Below are positions 1-8,342 of a DNA stretch of 64,000 bases, piece after piece. The notes under the pieces are model-generated. The model saw only the letters and a list, made by a program, of their open reading frames with translations. It searched no databases and was not told the origin of the DNA. The position numbers and the translations under genes are program-made. Position 1 is the stretch's first letter. Each line of letters starts with the position of its first letter. Source of the DNA: Paraburkholderia caffeinilytica (GTDB lineage Bacteria; Pseudomonadota; Gammaproteobacteria; Burkholderiales; Burkholderiaceae); NCBI RefSeq assembly GCF_003368325.1, contig NZ_CP031467.1, forward strand, positions 1,488,001 through 1,552,000, in the 5' to 3' direction.

Positions 1-13
1 TTTACACAGTAAA
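1..13. promoter_or_regulatory. Palindromic operator candidate before the TetR gene
   Basis: A perfect inverted repeat, TTTAC-ACA-GTAAA, sits at the very edge of the window, about 30 bp before the TetR-family start codon. Short AT-rich palindromes of this kind are typical autoregulatory sites of TetR repressors. The site may extend to the left, outside the window. The function is inferred from position only. Confidence 0.35.
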
Positions 14-42
14 TTGACGCGACGGACCTCCTGCCTTCGCGC

Positions 43-669
43 ATGCCAAAAACACTCTCCTCCGACGACATCCAGCAATTCCGCGAAACCATGCGGCGCG
101 TGGCCGAAAACGCGTTCGCCACACGCGGCGCGCAAGGGGTGACGATGCGCGAACTGGCGAAGGAGTTGGGATGCAGCGCGATGACGCCCTATCGCTACTT
201 CCGCGACAAAGACGAAATCCTTGCGATGGTCCGCGCGGCCGCGTTCAACCGCTTCGCGGCGCGGCTCGAAGCAGCGGCGAAAGAAGCAGCCGCAGCTGAC
301 CGCTCCGCCGTCAGCGACGCCTACGTGGCGTTCGCGCTCGACGAACCACACGCCTATCGCCTGATGTTCGATCTAACCCAGCAAGACGGCGCCTATCCAG
401 AGCTCAGAGCAGCATCGCAGCGCGCCTGGAGCATGCTCGGGGCGCACTTCGAGCAGCTCGTTGCCGCGGGCATTCTGGAAGGCGACCCACAATTGATCGG
501 CTACGCCTACTGGGCAAGCCTGCACGGCTTCACCATGCTGGCGCTCGCCAATCAGTTGCCTTTGCCACAGGCGCAACAGGCCCCAGGGAGCGACGCGCCG
601 ACGCGCGAGGCCGTATTCGCGCAGATTCGCCGGATGTTGTGGCGCGGCGCGCAGCCGCAGCGCGGCTAG
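43..669 (+). CDS. TetR/AcrR-family transcriptional regulator with WHG C-terminal domain
   Basis: A 208-residue one-component repressor. Residues 12-60 form the TetR helix-turn-helix: the core at about 33-55 contains TMRELAKELGCS followed by the YRYFRDKDEIL signature of the recognition helix and helix 4. The C-terminal half is the ligand-binding and dimerisation domain; near residue 157 it has the Trp-x-x-x-His-Gly motif (WASLHG) of the WHG subclass. The ATG start gives the normal family length. An inverted repeat at the window edge just upstream may be its own operator. No obvious target gene adjoins it: the next gene is a convergent lipoprotein gene. The ligand cannot be predicted. Confidence 0.9.
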   Translation: MPKTLSSDDIQQFRETMRRVAENAFATRGAQGVTMRELAKELGCSAMTPYRYFRDKDEILAMVRAAAFNRFAARLEAAAKEAAAADRSAVSDAYVAFALDEPHAYRLMFDLTQQDGAYPELRAASQRAWSMLGAHFEQLVAAGILEGDPQLIGYAYWASLHGFTMLALANQLPLPQAQQAPGSDAPTREAVFAQIRRMLWRGAQPQRG

Positions 670-747
670 CCCGGGTCAGCCCATCCACTCATTCGACACG
701 GAATAACGCGCCGAAAAGTACAGGGTGGCAAAAACCGAACTCGAAGT

Positions 748-1122
748 TCAGCCCGCGCGCAGGGTCGGATCGGCCGCCGCGCGCCAGCTCAACGCCTTGG
801 CCCGCTGGTCGGTAAAGAACGCGACCCACTGATTGCGCACCTGCGGATCGGCGCTCACCCCCTGGCTCGCATAGTGCTGCGCGAGCGACGCCTGGAACGC
901 GCAGTAATCGTCCTTCGACAACTTGCCGCGCCGGTTCGCCACGTACGCATCGAACAGCGTCGCGTAGACGCCTTGCGAGTCGCGACCGTAGTCGACTGTC
1001 TGGGCACTGCACATCTGCTGCAACGATGCGAACGAGGGTGCGCCCATCGTCCCATTCAAGCCCGGCGAGCTGACGCATCCCATCAGGAACGCAGCGGCGC
1101 CGATCATCCAAAGTCCACGCAT
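748..1122 (-). CDS. Small outer-membrane lipoprotein of unknown function
   Basis: A 124-residue protein with a type II signal peptide: Arg3, a short hydrophobic stretch, then the lipobox LMGC with the acylated cysteine at residue 16. The mature part is mostly helical and polar, with two cysteines in the mature domain (CSAQT and DYCAFQ) and no recognised enzymatic motif. It faces the TetR gene convergently and is divergent from glpD with a 200-bp intergenic region. I do not recognise the family. The antisense frame through this region is longer, but it lacks a signal peptide and has arginine-rich shadow composition, so this frame was chosen. Confidence 0.7.
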   Translation of the reverse strand: MRGLWMIGAAAFLMGCVSSPGLNGTMGAPSFASLQQMCSAQTVDYGRDSQGVYATLFDAYVANRRGKLSKDDYCAFQASLAQHYASQGVSADPQVRNQWVAFFTDQRAKALSWRAAADPTLRAG

Positions 1123-1229
1123 GAATTCACCTCGAAATGACTTCTGCCGAGAGTATCGTCCGTGACCGCGCGTTACGCCATATCTTCGCGAACGCTAGAA
1201 ACGCACCTAAGAAAATCGAACTTTACTTT

Positions 1230-1279
1230 TTCGAATATGTTCACTAAAGTTCGCAAACGAACACTATCGGTTCGATAGT
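1230..1279. promoter_or_regulatory. Tandem GlpR-type operators upstream of glpD
   Basis: Three TTCG-centred elements lie 44-93 bp before the glpD start: TTCGAA at 1230-1235; the inverted repeat GTTCG-CAAA-CGAAC at 1249-1262; and the inverted repeat ACTATCG-GTT-CGATAGT at 1263-1279. The second closely resembles the core of enterobacterial GlpR operators (GTTCG-AT-AACGAAC). GlpR is a DeoR-family repressor released by glycerol 3-phosphate. The position just before glpD supports repression of the glycerol regulon. No glpR gene is in the window. Confidence 0.6.
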
Positions 1280-1322
1280 TTTTCCAAACCGCTTTCTGAA
1301 TACGACGCAGAGGACACAGCAG

Positions 1323-2852
1323 GTGACGCAAGGCTCGAGATACGATTTGCTCGTCGTGGGCGGCGGGATCAACGGCGCAGGCATCGCACGCGATGCGGCG
1401 GGCCGCGGCCTGTCTGTGCTGCTCTGCGAACAGGACGATCTGGCGGCCCATACGTCGTCGGCCAGCACCAAGCTGATTCATGGCGGCCTGCGGTACCTCG
1501 AGTACCGCGAGTTCGGGCTGGTGCGCAAAGCCCTGCAGGAGCGTGAAACGCTGCTGCGCGCGGCGCCGCACATCATGTGGCCGCTACGCTTCGTGATGCC
1601 GCACATGCCCGATCTGCGTCCGGCCTGGCTGATCCGCGCCGGCCTGTTCCTTTACGATCACCTCGCCAAACGCGAGCTGCTGCCCGGCTCGCGCGGCATC
1701 GTGATGCGCAACCATCCTGCCGGCGCGCCGCTGGTCGATTCGATCAAGCGCGGTTTCGTGTATTCGGACGGCTGGGTGAACGACGCGCGTCTGGTCGTGC
1801 TGAACGCGCTGGATGCGAAGGAGCGCGGCGCGGAGATTCTCACGCGCACCAGGCTGCTGAGCGCGGTGCGCGCCGGCGGCGAATGGCACGCGCAACTCGA
1901 ACGCGCGGACGGCACGCTCCTCGACGTGCGCGCCGCCTCGATCGCGAATGCGGCCGGGCCGTGGGTCGGCGAATTGCTGCAGGGCGCGCTCGGCCGGGAA
2001 GCGACGCATAGCGTGCGTCTCGTGAAAGGCAGCCATATCGTCACGCGCCGTCTGTTCGAACACGACCACGCGTACATCTTCCAGAATCCGGACAAGCGGA
2101 TCATCTTCGCGATTCCGTACGAACACGATTACACGCTGATCGGCACGACCGACCTCGAATATCGCGGCGACCCGTCGCAAGTGGCGATCAACGCCGACGA
2201 AACACAGTACCTGTGCGATTCGATCAACCGCTACTTCAAGCAGAAGATTTCGCCGAAGGACGTGCGCTGGACTTACTCGGGCGTGCGTCCGCTGCTAGAG
2301 GAGGAAGGTGCGGACAATCCGTCGGCGGTCACGCGCGACTACTCGCTCGAGCTCGACGCGCCGGCGGGCGAAGCACCGCTTCTGTCGGTGTTCGGCGGCA
2401 AGATCACGACCTTCCGCAAGCTGGCGGAAGAAGCCGTCGACAAACTCGCGCAGGCGCTGCGTAACGGTACGCCTTCCTGGACAGCCGGTGCGCCGTTGCC
2501 TGGCGGCGATATTCCGCAAGCCAACTTCGAGCGCTTCCTTGCTGGTTTCAAGCAGCAGCATGCATGGCTGCCCGCCGATCTGGCTCACCGCCTCGCGCGT
2601 GCGTACGGCACGCGCGTGAAGCATATCATCGGCAATGCGCGCTCGGTGGCCGACCTCGGCCGCGCGTTCGCGCCGGGTCTCTACGAAGCCGAACTCACTT
2701 ACCTGCGCGACACCGAATGGGCGCGCAGCGCGCAGGACGTACTGTGGCGCCGCTCCAAGCTCGGCCTGCACGTCGAACCGGGCACGCTCGATTCGATCAC
2801 ACACGACATTGACGCATGGTTCGCCCGCGAGCCGTTCCGACAGAGTGCCTAG
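1323..2852 (+). CDS. glpD: Aerobic glycerol-3-phosphate dehydrogenase
   Basis: FAD-dependent, membrane-associated enzyme that oxidises sn-glycerol 3-phosphate to dihydroxyacetone phosphate and passes electrons to ubiquinone. The 509 residues begin with the FAD Rossmann motif GGGINGAGIARDAAGRG (about 13-29). The DAO oxidoreductase domain follows, including the LIHGGLRYLEY segment and the GTTDLEY region, and the family C-terminal helical domain starts at about residue 385. Length matches the family. The start is GTG, which places the Rossmann fold at the expected distance from the N-terminus. GlpR-like operators lie just upstream and the glycerol kinase gene follows on the same strand after 303 bp, so this is the first gene of a glycerol catabolic cluster. 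Confidence 0.97.
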   Translation: MTQGSRYDLLVVGGGINGAGIARDAAGRGLSVLLCEQDDLAAHTSSASTKLIHGGLRYLEYREFGLVRKALQERETLLRAAPHIMWPLRFVMPHMPDLRPAWLIRAGLFLYDHLAKRELLPGSRGIVMRNHPAGAPLVDSIKRGFVYSDGWVNDARLVVLNALDAKERGAEILTRTRLLSAVRAGGEWHAQLERADGTLLDVRAASIANAAGPWVGELLQGALGREATHSVRLVKGSHIVTRRLFEHDHAYIFQNPDKRIIFAIPYEHDYTLIGTTDLEYRGDPSQVAINADETQYLCDSINRYFKQKISPKDVRWTYSGVRPLLEEEGADNPSAVTRDYSLELDAPAGEAPLLSVFGGKITTFRKLAEEAVDKLAQALRNGTPSWTAGAPLPGGDIPQANFERFLAGFKQQHAWLPADLAHRLARAYGTRVKHIIGNARSVADLGRAFAPGLYEAELTYLRDTEWARSAQDVLWRRSKLGLHVEPGTLDSITHDIDAWFAREPFRQSA

Positions 2853-2855
2853 CCA

Positions 2856-2975
2856 AACCAGTTAGTTAACTCGTTCAGTTAAGCGATTTAGATAAACCAC
2901 TTAGTTTGGTTATTTAATCAGGTCACTCAGTTAAACCATTTAGCTGAGCCATTTAGTCAGACCGCCTGGTCAGGC
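2856..2975. repeat. Degenerate ~13-bp tandem repeats between glpD and glpK
   Basis: The glpD-glpK gap holds an unusually AT-rich tract of about nine diverged copies of a 11-15-bp unit. The approximate consensus is AAnCCATTTAGTT; visible copies include AACTCGTTCAGTT, AAGCGATTTAGAT, AAACCACTTAGTTT, AAACCATTTAGCT and GAGCCATTTAGTCAG. The rest of the gap (2976-3155) is unremarkable apart from the glpK ribosome-binding site GGAGAAGAG about 5 bp before its ATG. The function of the repeat is unknown. Confidence 0.6.
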
Positions 2976-3155
2976 TATAGCAACACGGCCTGGGCACGTG
3001 AATGAACCCGCACGAACCGAATCGATTTTCATCCCTCGGCTACTGACAAAGCCGGGACGCACAACCGCAAGCTGTTGCAGCCCGCTTAAAACAATAAGCC
3101 GTTCCCGTCGCCGGTCAGCAAGCCGGCGATTCATAAAACGCATGGAGAAGAGACA

Positions 3156-4655
3156 ATGCAGGATCAATACATCCTCGCGCTTGACCAAGGCACCACCAGC
3201 TCACGCGCGATGCTGTTCGATCGGCTCGGCAATATCGTGTCGACCGCTCAGAAAGAATTCCAGCAAATCTATCCGCGTCCGGGTTGGGTGGAACACGACC
3301 CGCAGGAGATCTGGTCGACGCAGGCCGGCGTCGCCGCTGAAGCGGTTACGCGTGCCGGCATGAACGGTACGTCGATCGCAGCGATCGGCATTACCAATCA
3401 GCGCGAGACCACCATCGTGTGGGATCGCGAAACCGGCCATCCCATCTATAACGCGATCGTCTGGCAAGACCGCCGCACCGCCGACTTCTGCGACCAGCTC
3501 AAAGAGCAAGGTCTCGAAGAAAAAGTCCGCGCGAAAACCGGTCTGCCGATCGACTCGTACTTTTCGGCCACCAAGATCCGCTGGATTCTCGACAACGTCG
3601 AAGGCGCACGCGAAAAAGCGAAACAAGGCCGCCTCGCCTTCGGCACGGTGGATAGCTGGCTGGTGTGGAATTTCACCAAGGGCGGACTGCACGTCACCGA
3701 CGTAACCAACGCGTCGCGCACCATGCTGTTCAACATCCACACGCTGAAGTGGGACAACGAACTGCTCGAAGCGCTCGACATTCCGCGCAACATGCTGCCG
3801 GAAGTGCGTGCGTCGTCGGAAGTGTACGGGCCGACCAAGACCACCGTGTTCGCCTCCAAGATTCCGCTCGCGGGCATTGCGGGCGACCAGCACGCGGCCC
3901 TGTTCGGCCAGATGTGCACGGAGTCCGGCATGGTGAAGAACACCTACGGTACCGGCTGCTTCCTCGTGATGAACACCGGCGACAAGCCGATCGAATCGAA
4001 GAACAATCTCGTCACCACCATTGCGTGGCAGATCGGCGACCAGATCAACTATGCGCTCGAGGGCAGCATCTTCATCGGCGGCGCGGTGGTGCAATGGTTG
4101 CGCGACGGCCTCGGCATCATCAAGAACGCGGCCGAAATCGAAACGATGGCGCGCAGCGTGCCGCATAGTGACGGCGTGTATCTGGTGCCTGCGTTTGCAG
4201 GCCTCGGCGCGCCGCACTGGAATGCACGCGCGCGCGGCACGCTGTTCGGCGTGACCCGCGGCACGAGTTCGGCGCATATTGCCCGCGCCGCGCTCGACTC
4301 GATCGCCTATCAATCGCTCGACGTGCTGAAAGCGATGGAAGCCGACTCCGGCATTCGCATCGGTGAATTGCGCGTGGACGGCGGCGCTTGCGCAAACAAT
4401 CTGCTGATGCAATTCCAGGCGGACATTCTCGGCGTCGACGCAGTGCGTCCGAAGATATCGGAGACGACCGCACTGGGCGCGGCGTATCTGGCCGGCCTCG
4501 CGGTCGGCTACTGGAAAGACGTGAACGAACTGAAAAGCCAGTGGGCGCTCGATCGTCGTTTCACGCCTGCATTGCCGCACGCCGACGTCAAGGAATGCCT
4601 CGACGGCTGGAAGCGCGCGATCCGCGCCGCGAAGGCCTGGGCCGACACGCCCTGA
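3156..4655 (+). CDS. glpK: Glycerol kinase
   Basis: Cytoplasmic FGGY-family kinase that phosphorylates glycerol with ATP, trapping it as sn-glycerol 3-phosphate for GlpD. The protein has 499 residues, the normal family length. It opens with the phosphate-binding motif [14 protein letters not shown] (about 8-21), has the glycerol-site segment [10 protein letters not shown] near residue 103, the family signature [12 protein letters not shown] near residue 265, and the second FGGY signature [17 protein letters not shown] at about 350-366. The ATG is preceded by a GGAGAAGAG ribosome-binding site. It is followed at 92 bp by the glycerol channel gene, so uptake, phosphorylation and oxidation genes are contiguous. 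Confidence 0.98.
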   Translation: MQDQYILALDQGTTSSRAMLFDRLGNIVSTAQKEFQQIYPRPGWVEHDPQEIWSTQAGVAAEAVTRAGMNGTSIAAIGITNQRETTIVWDRETGHPIYNAIVWQDRRTADFCDQLKEQGLEEKVRAKTGLPIDSYFSATKIRWILDNVEGAREKAKQGRLAFGTVDSWLVWNFTKGGLHVTDVTNASRTMLFNIHTLKWDNELLEALDIPRNMLPEVRASSEVYGPTKTTVFASKIPLAGIAGDQHAALFGQMCTESGMVKNTYGTGCFLVMNTGDKPIESKNNLVTTIAWQIGDQINYALEGSIFIGGAVVQWLRDGLGIIKNAAEIETMARSVPHSDGVYLVPAFAGLGAPHWNARARGTLFGVTRGTSSAHIARAALDSIAYQSLDVLKAMEADSGIRIGELRVDGGACANNLLMQFQADILGVDAVRPKISETTALGAAYLAGLAVGYWKDVNELKSQWALDRRFTPALPHADVKECLDGWKRAIRAAKAWADTP

Positions 4656-4747
4656 TTGCGGTCGATCATCGCCACAAGACATCTTTCGCCATAACGAAGC
4701 CGCTTATCCAGTGGCTTCCCCAACAACAATATTTCGGATAACCAATC

Positions 4748-5461
4748 ATGTCTCCTTACATTGCGGAATTCATCGGCACCGCACTCCTGGTGCTGCTCGG
4801 CAACGGCGCGGTTGCCAATGTGCTGCTCGCGCGCACCAAGGGCAAAGGCGCGGACCTGATCGTGATCGTGATGGGCTGGGCGATGGCCGTGTTCATCGCT
4901 GTGTACGTCACGGCATCGTACAGCGGCGCGCACCTGAATCCGGTGGTCACGATCAGCCTCGCGCTGGCAGGCAAATTCGCGTGGGCCAAAGTGCCGGGTT
5001 ACGTCGCGGCTCAGATGCTAGGCGGGATGGCGGGCGCCCTGCTCGTGTGGGCCGCGTATCGTCAGCACTTCAATAAGGAAGGCGATGCCGACGTGAAGCT
5101 CGGCGTGTTCTGCACGTCGCCGGCAATTCGCAGCGTGCCGCATAACCTGCTCACCGAAATGATCGCAACGTTCGTGCTGATTCTCGGCGTGCTGTATCTG
5201 GCTTCGCCACAAGTTGGCCTCGGTGCGCTCGACGCACTCCCGGTCGGCCTGCTGGTGCTCGGCATCGGCATTTCGCTCGGCGGTCCGACCGGTTACGCCA
5301 TGAGCCCCGCACGCGACCTGTCGCCGCGTCTGATGCATGCACTGCTGCCGATTCCGGGTAAGCGCGACAGCGACTGGCGCTATTCGTGGATTCCGGTGTG
5401 CGGTCCGCTGCTGGGCGGCGCGGCGGCAACAGGGCTGTATTTGTACCTCCACGCGCACTGA
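4748..5461 (+). CDS. glpF: MIP-family glycerol facilitator (aquaglyceroporin)
   Basis: Inner-membrane channel for glycerol and small polyols; 237 residues with six predicted membrane helices and two re-entrant half-helices. The first pore motif is SGAHLNPVVT (N64-P65-V66) in place of canonical NPA. The second is TGYAMSPARDLSPR (S186-P187-A188), where the usual Asn is replaced by Ser; the selectivity-filter Arg189 and the GlpF-type Asp190 are kept. The Asp after NPAR is the usual sign of a glycerol channel rather than a water-selective aquaporin, and the position behind glpK agrees. Both NPA changes are direct observations; their effect on selectivity is not known. Confidence 0.9.
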   Translation: MSPYIAEFIGTALLVLLGNGAVANVLLARTKGKGADLIVIVMGWAMAVFIAVYVTASYSGAHLNPVVTISLALAGKFAWAKVPGYVAAQMLGGMAGALLVWAAYRQHFNKEGDADVKLGVFCTSPAIRSVPHNLLTEMIATFVLILGVLYLASPQVGLGALDALPVGLLVLGIGISLGGPTGYAMSPARDLSPRLMHALLPIPGKRDSDWRYSWIPVCGPLLGGAAATGLYLYLHAH

Positions 5462-5560
5462 TCCTGCAGCGCGCATGGGATGCACGTAGCGCGCACATTG
5501 GCGCACTAACGGCACACCAAGGGCACACCAGGGGCGTAATCAGCGCCGACGGAAAGCGAC

Positions 5561-5580
5561 GGCGCCGCGCACGCGGCGCC
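5561..5580 (+). terminator. GC-rich hairpin after glpF
   Basis: A perfect 9-bp inverted repeat (GGCGCCGCG and CGCGGCGCC around a 2-base centre) lies 99 bp after the glpF stop. No T-tract follows, so it may be a weak or factor-assisted terminator or simply a stable RNA 3' end. Confidence 0.35.
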
Positions 5581-5665
5581 AAAGCACGTATCATGATGCT
5601 TTCAATCTCCGCGTATGAGCTTGCAATTGCCTTGCCTGCGCGCCTCTCGCTTTCCGTTTTAAAGC

Positions 5666-6352
5666 ATGATCGACCACCTCATCTGTGACTGCGACGGCGT
5701 ACTCGTCGACAGCGAAATCATCGCTGACCGCGTGATGCTCGAAACGCTGTCCGCCGCCTTCCCCGGCCTCGACTTCGAACCCGTCGTCAAGACAGCGTTC
5801 GGCCAGCAGACCTCGCGCTTTCTCGACGGTATCGAGAAGTCGTTCGATATCACGCTGCCTGCCGACTTCTTCAATACGATCGAACACAACGTCGAGCTTG
5901 CGCTCGCGGCGTCGCTCAGTCCGATTAACGGCGTGCGCGACGCCTTGCAACGCGTAACGCTGCCGGCCGCGGTCGTGTCGAACAGCCGGATGGCGCGCGT
6001 GAACGCGTCGGTGCGGCGAGCGGGCTTGCAGCAGATTTTCGGCGAGCGGATTTTTAGCGCCGAACAGGTCGCGCGGCCGAAACCTTTTCCGGATGTGTAT
6101 CTGTTCGCTGCAAAGACGCTGGGCGTGGAGCCCTCGCGTTGCGTCGTCGTGGAAGACAGCGTGGCCGGTTTGAATGCCGCGCGGGCGGCGGGGATGAAGA
6201 CGATTGCCTTCGTCGGCGCGAGTCATATCCCCGACGGCTATGCTGACGCGCTGCGCAAGATGGGTATGACACGCATCATGAAGCATATGGATGAGCTGCC
6301 CGCGCTGGTCGAGGCCGGTGTGCGCGGCGAGTTCGGCGACGTGCAGTCTTAG
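5666..6352 (+). CDS. HAD-superfamily phosphatase (subfamily IA)
   Basis: A 228-residue cytosolic phosphohydrolase of the beta-phosphoglucomutase/YieH type. Motif I is DCDGVLVDSE with the nucleophile Asp8 and general acid Asp10. A helical C1 cap follows at about residues 15-85, then motif II (VVSNS), motif III lysine in RPKPFPDVY, and motif IV VEDSVAGLNAARAAG. All catalytic residues are present. The substrate is not predictable from sequence. The position next to glpF makes a glycerol-phosphate or sugar-phosphate substrate conceivable, but the 204-bp gap and the hairpin between them argue against tight coupling. Confidence 0.85.
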   Translation: MIDHLICDCDGVLVDSEIIADRVMLETLSAAFPGLDFEPVVKTAFGQQTSRFLDGIEKSFDITLPADFFNTIEHNVELALAASLSPINGVRDALQRVTLPAAVVSNSRMARVNASVRRAGLQQIFGERIFSAEQVARPKPFPDVYLFAAKTLGVEPSRCVVVEDSVAGLNAARAAGMKTIAFVGASHIPDGYADALRKMGMTRIMKHMDELPALVEAGVRGEFGDVQS

Positions 6353-6362
6353 CGGATGCCTC

Positions 6363-6392
6363 AATAAAAAAGCCGGCTTCGACAGCCGGCTT
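6363..6392 (-). terminator. Intrinsic terminator of ribB (minus strand)
   Basis: An 8-bp GC-rich stem (AGCCGGCT at 6371-6378 and again at 6384-6391, self-complementary) is followed on the minus strand by six T residues. It lies about 50 bp beyond the ribB stop codon. Confidence 0.8.
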
Positions 6393-6407
6393 CAGATTCC
6401 TGCGAGA

Positions 6408-6437
6408 CCCCGCGCTTTTTTCGAGCGTGGGGGTTTT
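6408..6437 (+). terminator. Intrinsic terminator on the plus strand after the HAD gene
   Basis: Stem CCCCGCGCT (6408-6416) pairs with AGCGTGGGG (6424-6432) with one G-T wobble and is followed by GTTTT. It faces the HAD phosphatase gene and overlaps the terminal region of convergent ribB. Confidence 0.6.
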
Positions 6438-6438
6438 A

Positions 6439-7173
6439 TCAAGCCTCATCCGCGACGCATTCGCGCGCCGTCGCCAGCGCCTGGCGGAATTCCGCCAACT
6501 CGGCGATCGTCAGCATCGGCAGATTGTGTCGTTGAGCGAAGCGCTCCACGTCCGCGCCGCGCGTCATCGTGCCGTCCGCGTTCATCAGTTCGCACAGCAC
6601 GCCGGCCGGCTTCAGACCCGCGAGAACCGCCAGATCGACCGTGCCCTCGGTATGGCCGCGGCGCGCGAGCACGCCGCCGGGCTGCGCACGCAGGGGAAAC
6701 ACATGTCCCGGACGCACGATGTCGGCAGGCTTCGCCGTATCGCTGATGGCCGCGCGAATCGTCGTCACGCGATCGAGTGCGGACACGCCGGTGGTCACGC
6801 CGTCGCGCGCTTCGATCGAGACCGTGAACGCGGTGCCATGACGGCTTTCGTTATTGACAGCCATCGGCGGCAGTTCGAGTGCACGGATCTTGTCGTCGGG
6901 GAGGCACAGGCAGACGATGCCGCTGCATTCGCGAATCAGCAAGGCCATGGTTTCGACGGAAAGACGCTCCGCGGAGACGATCAGATCGGCTTCGTTCTCG
7001 CGGTCGTGATCGTCTTGCAGGACGACGGCGCGGCCTTCGCGCATGGCTTGCAAGGCGGCGGCGATACGCGGCGGAACGGGCTCGGTGGCGAGCAGCGGGA
7101 GATCGAGCGATGCGTCATCCGCAATCACCGACGGAGCAGGAAAAGTAGCAAAGGACATAGTTGAAACGCTCAT
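6439..7173 (-). CDS. ribB: 3,4-dihydroxy-2-butanone 4-phosphate synthase
   Basis: Converts ribulose 5-phosphate to L-3,4-dihydroxy-2-butanone 4-phosphate and formate, supplying the four-carbon unit of riboflavin. The 244 residues include an N-terminal extension of about 30 residues before the conserved core. The core has the metal and substrate loop [12 protein letters not shown] at about residue 54, the [10 protein letters not shown] strand, and the [11 protein letters not shown] motif near residue 166. There is no C-terminal GTP cyclohydrolase II domain, so it is a RibB rather than a RibBA fusion. It is monocistronic, with its own terminator, and is preceded by an FMN riboswitch in a ~480-bp leader region, so it is probably controlled by FMN. 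Confidence 0.96.
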   Translation of the reverse strand: MSVSTMSFATFPAPSVIADDASLDLPLLATEPVPPRIAAALQAMREGRAVVLQDDHDRENEADLIVSAERLSVETMALLIRECSGIVCLCLPDDKIRALELPPMAVNNESRHGTAFTVSIEARDGVTTGVSALDRVTTIRAAISDTAKPADIVRPGHVFPLRAQPGGVLARRGHTEGTVDLAVLAGLKPAGVLCELMNADGTMTRGADVERFAQRHNLPMLTIAELAEFRQALATARECVADEA

Positions 7174-7304
7174 CGCAAAAGTTGGGCGAAAAACGTTTCA
7201 GGGCATTGCAAACAGACAAAGACGCGCCGTTGAGCGCCGCGCAAAGCGACGCTCATGCACCGCCTCAACTTCTGGCGGCGTCACGGAAACGAACATGACT
7301 ATCT

Positions 7305-7532
7305 GCACATCTTCTTCCATCCGGACTCTAACCGTCGGCTCTGGCTTTTCACCAGATCTGCTGACCCCGTGTGTCGATCTGAGTGAGTGCAAAGCGCTTA
7401 CTCTGATCCCAGCAACGTAGTTGCCCGAACAACCACATTGACGACGCGGGCGCTCGCGGGCTCACCGGCTCACGCTTTCGCGCTGCCGGCATACCGCCGG
7501 TGGGGAATTTCGCCCCGCCCTGAAGACGCACT
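7305..7532 (-). promoter_or_regulatory. FMN riboswitch (RFN element) in the ribB leader
   Basis: On the minus strand the 5' part reads GGGGCGAAATTCCCCACCGG (around 7500-7520), followed by CGGTAT, the AGCCCGCGAGCG-type segment near 7450-7465, and then a 3' part with GTGAAAAGCCAGAGCCGACGG and AGTCCGGATGGAAGAAGATG (7308-7350). These are the conserved blocks of the RFN aptamer. The variable arm between the 5' and 3' blocks is long (about 7365-7440) and contains further inverted repeats. Between aptamer and ribB, 7174-7304 holds a GAGCG..CGCTC hairpin without a T-tract, so control may be at translation rather than termination; this is inference. Confidence 0.93.
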
Positions 7533-7652
7533 GATTGCCGGATCAACCGGCGGGCAAAGAATACAACAGTCGCGCGGAACCTGCAGCGCAACCCTCACTG
7601 ACTGGACGGACACCCCGGCTTCCCGGCGCATCCGCCTGAAAAATATTGCCCG

Positions 7653-8342
7653 TCAGACCGGCTCAGCCTGCCGCGTCAAATCGTGCGGCGCGGGCACATC
7701 CCAGCGCGGCGGCGTTTCCGCCTTCAGCGTGACGCGAAACGCGCGCGCTTCGGTGTCGCCGGGATTGCGCAGACTGTGCGGCTGGTCGGCATCGAACACG
7801 ATCGCGTCGCCGGTGGCCAGCAATTGACGCTGGTCGTGCACACTGACTTCCAGCGTGCCTTCGCTCACCACCAGATTCACCGTGGTGCCCGGCGCGCGGC
7901 GCGTGCCGGCCTCGGTATGCAGCGGCGCGATGCGTAGCTCGTGAAATTCGGCGGCGGTCGGCTCGGCGTCGGGATAAAGCGGCCGGGCCGAGTAGCGTCC
8001 ATTCGAACTGACGAGCCGCGACGAACGATCCGCGGGCAAATGCTCGAAGCCGTTGGTCGCATGACGCCGCAAGAACGCCGCCACCGATACTTTCAGCGCG
8101 GCTGCCACCTTGCACAGCACCTTGATCGACGGCACGCTGCGCGCCGATTCGATTTGCGCGAGCATCGCTCGCGAGACGCCCGAGGCGCGGGCCAGGGCGT
8201 CGAGCGAAAGTTGGCGCTCGGCGCGCAAACGGGCGAGATTCACGCCGACCAGATGTTCAAGAGCATCGAAAGGTTCAGCAGCACGCGGCGACGCATCGGT
8301 GTCAGCCGTGGGATCGCGAACCAGCGCAAGCGGGGAATGCAT
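7653..8342 (-). CDS. XRE-family regulator with C-terminal cupin domain
   Basis: A 229-residue transcription factor. Residues about 34-90 form a Cro/C1-type helix-turn-helix (RQLSLDALARASGVSRAMLA, then SVPSIKVLCKVAAAL). Residues about 150-215 form a cupin_2 barrel (PGTTVNLVVSEGTLEVSV, ending in DADQPHSLRNPGD), presumably a small-ligand sensor. This is the SutR/PuuR-like architecture. The 48-residue region between the domains is variable. It is transcribed alone, opposite to no near neighbour. The downstream MFS exporter is separated by 233 bp and is also minus-strand but upstream in transcription order, so regulation of it is only a possibility. Confidence 0.88.
   Translation of the reverse strand: MHSPLALVRDPTADTDASPRAAEPFDALEHLVGVNLARLRAERQLSLDALARASGVSRAMLAQIESARSVPSIKVLCKVAAALKVSVAAFLRRHATNGFEHLPADRSSRLVSSNGRYSARPLYPDAEPTAAEFHELRIAPLHTEAGTRRAPGTTVNLVVSEGTLEVSVHDQRQLLATGDAIVFDADQPHSLRNPGDTEARAFRVTLKAETPPRWDVPAPHDLTRQAEPV

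Noticed and set aside
689..1111. A 140-codon minus-strand frame overlapping the small lipoprotein gene
   Set aside because: Arginine-rich with no signal peptide, while the alternative frame has a clear lipobox.
3201..4682. A 493-codon minus-strand open frame opposite glpK
   Set aside because: Antisense shadow of a clearly functional glycerol kinase; no domain and no ribosome-binding site.
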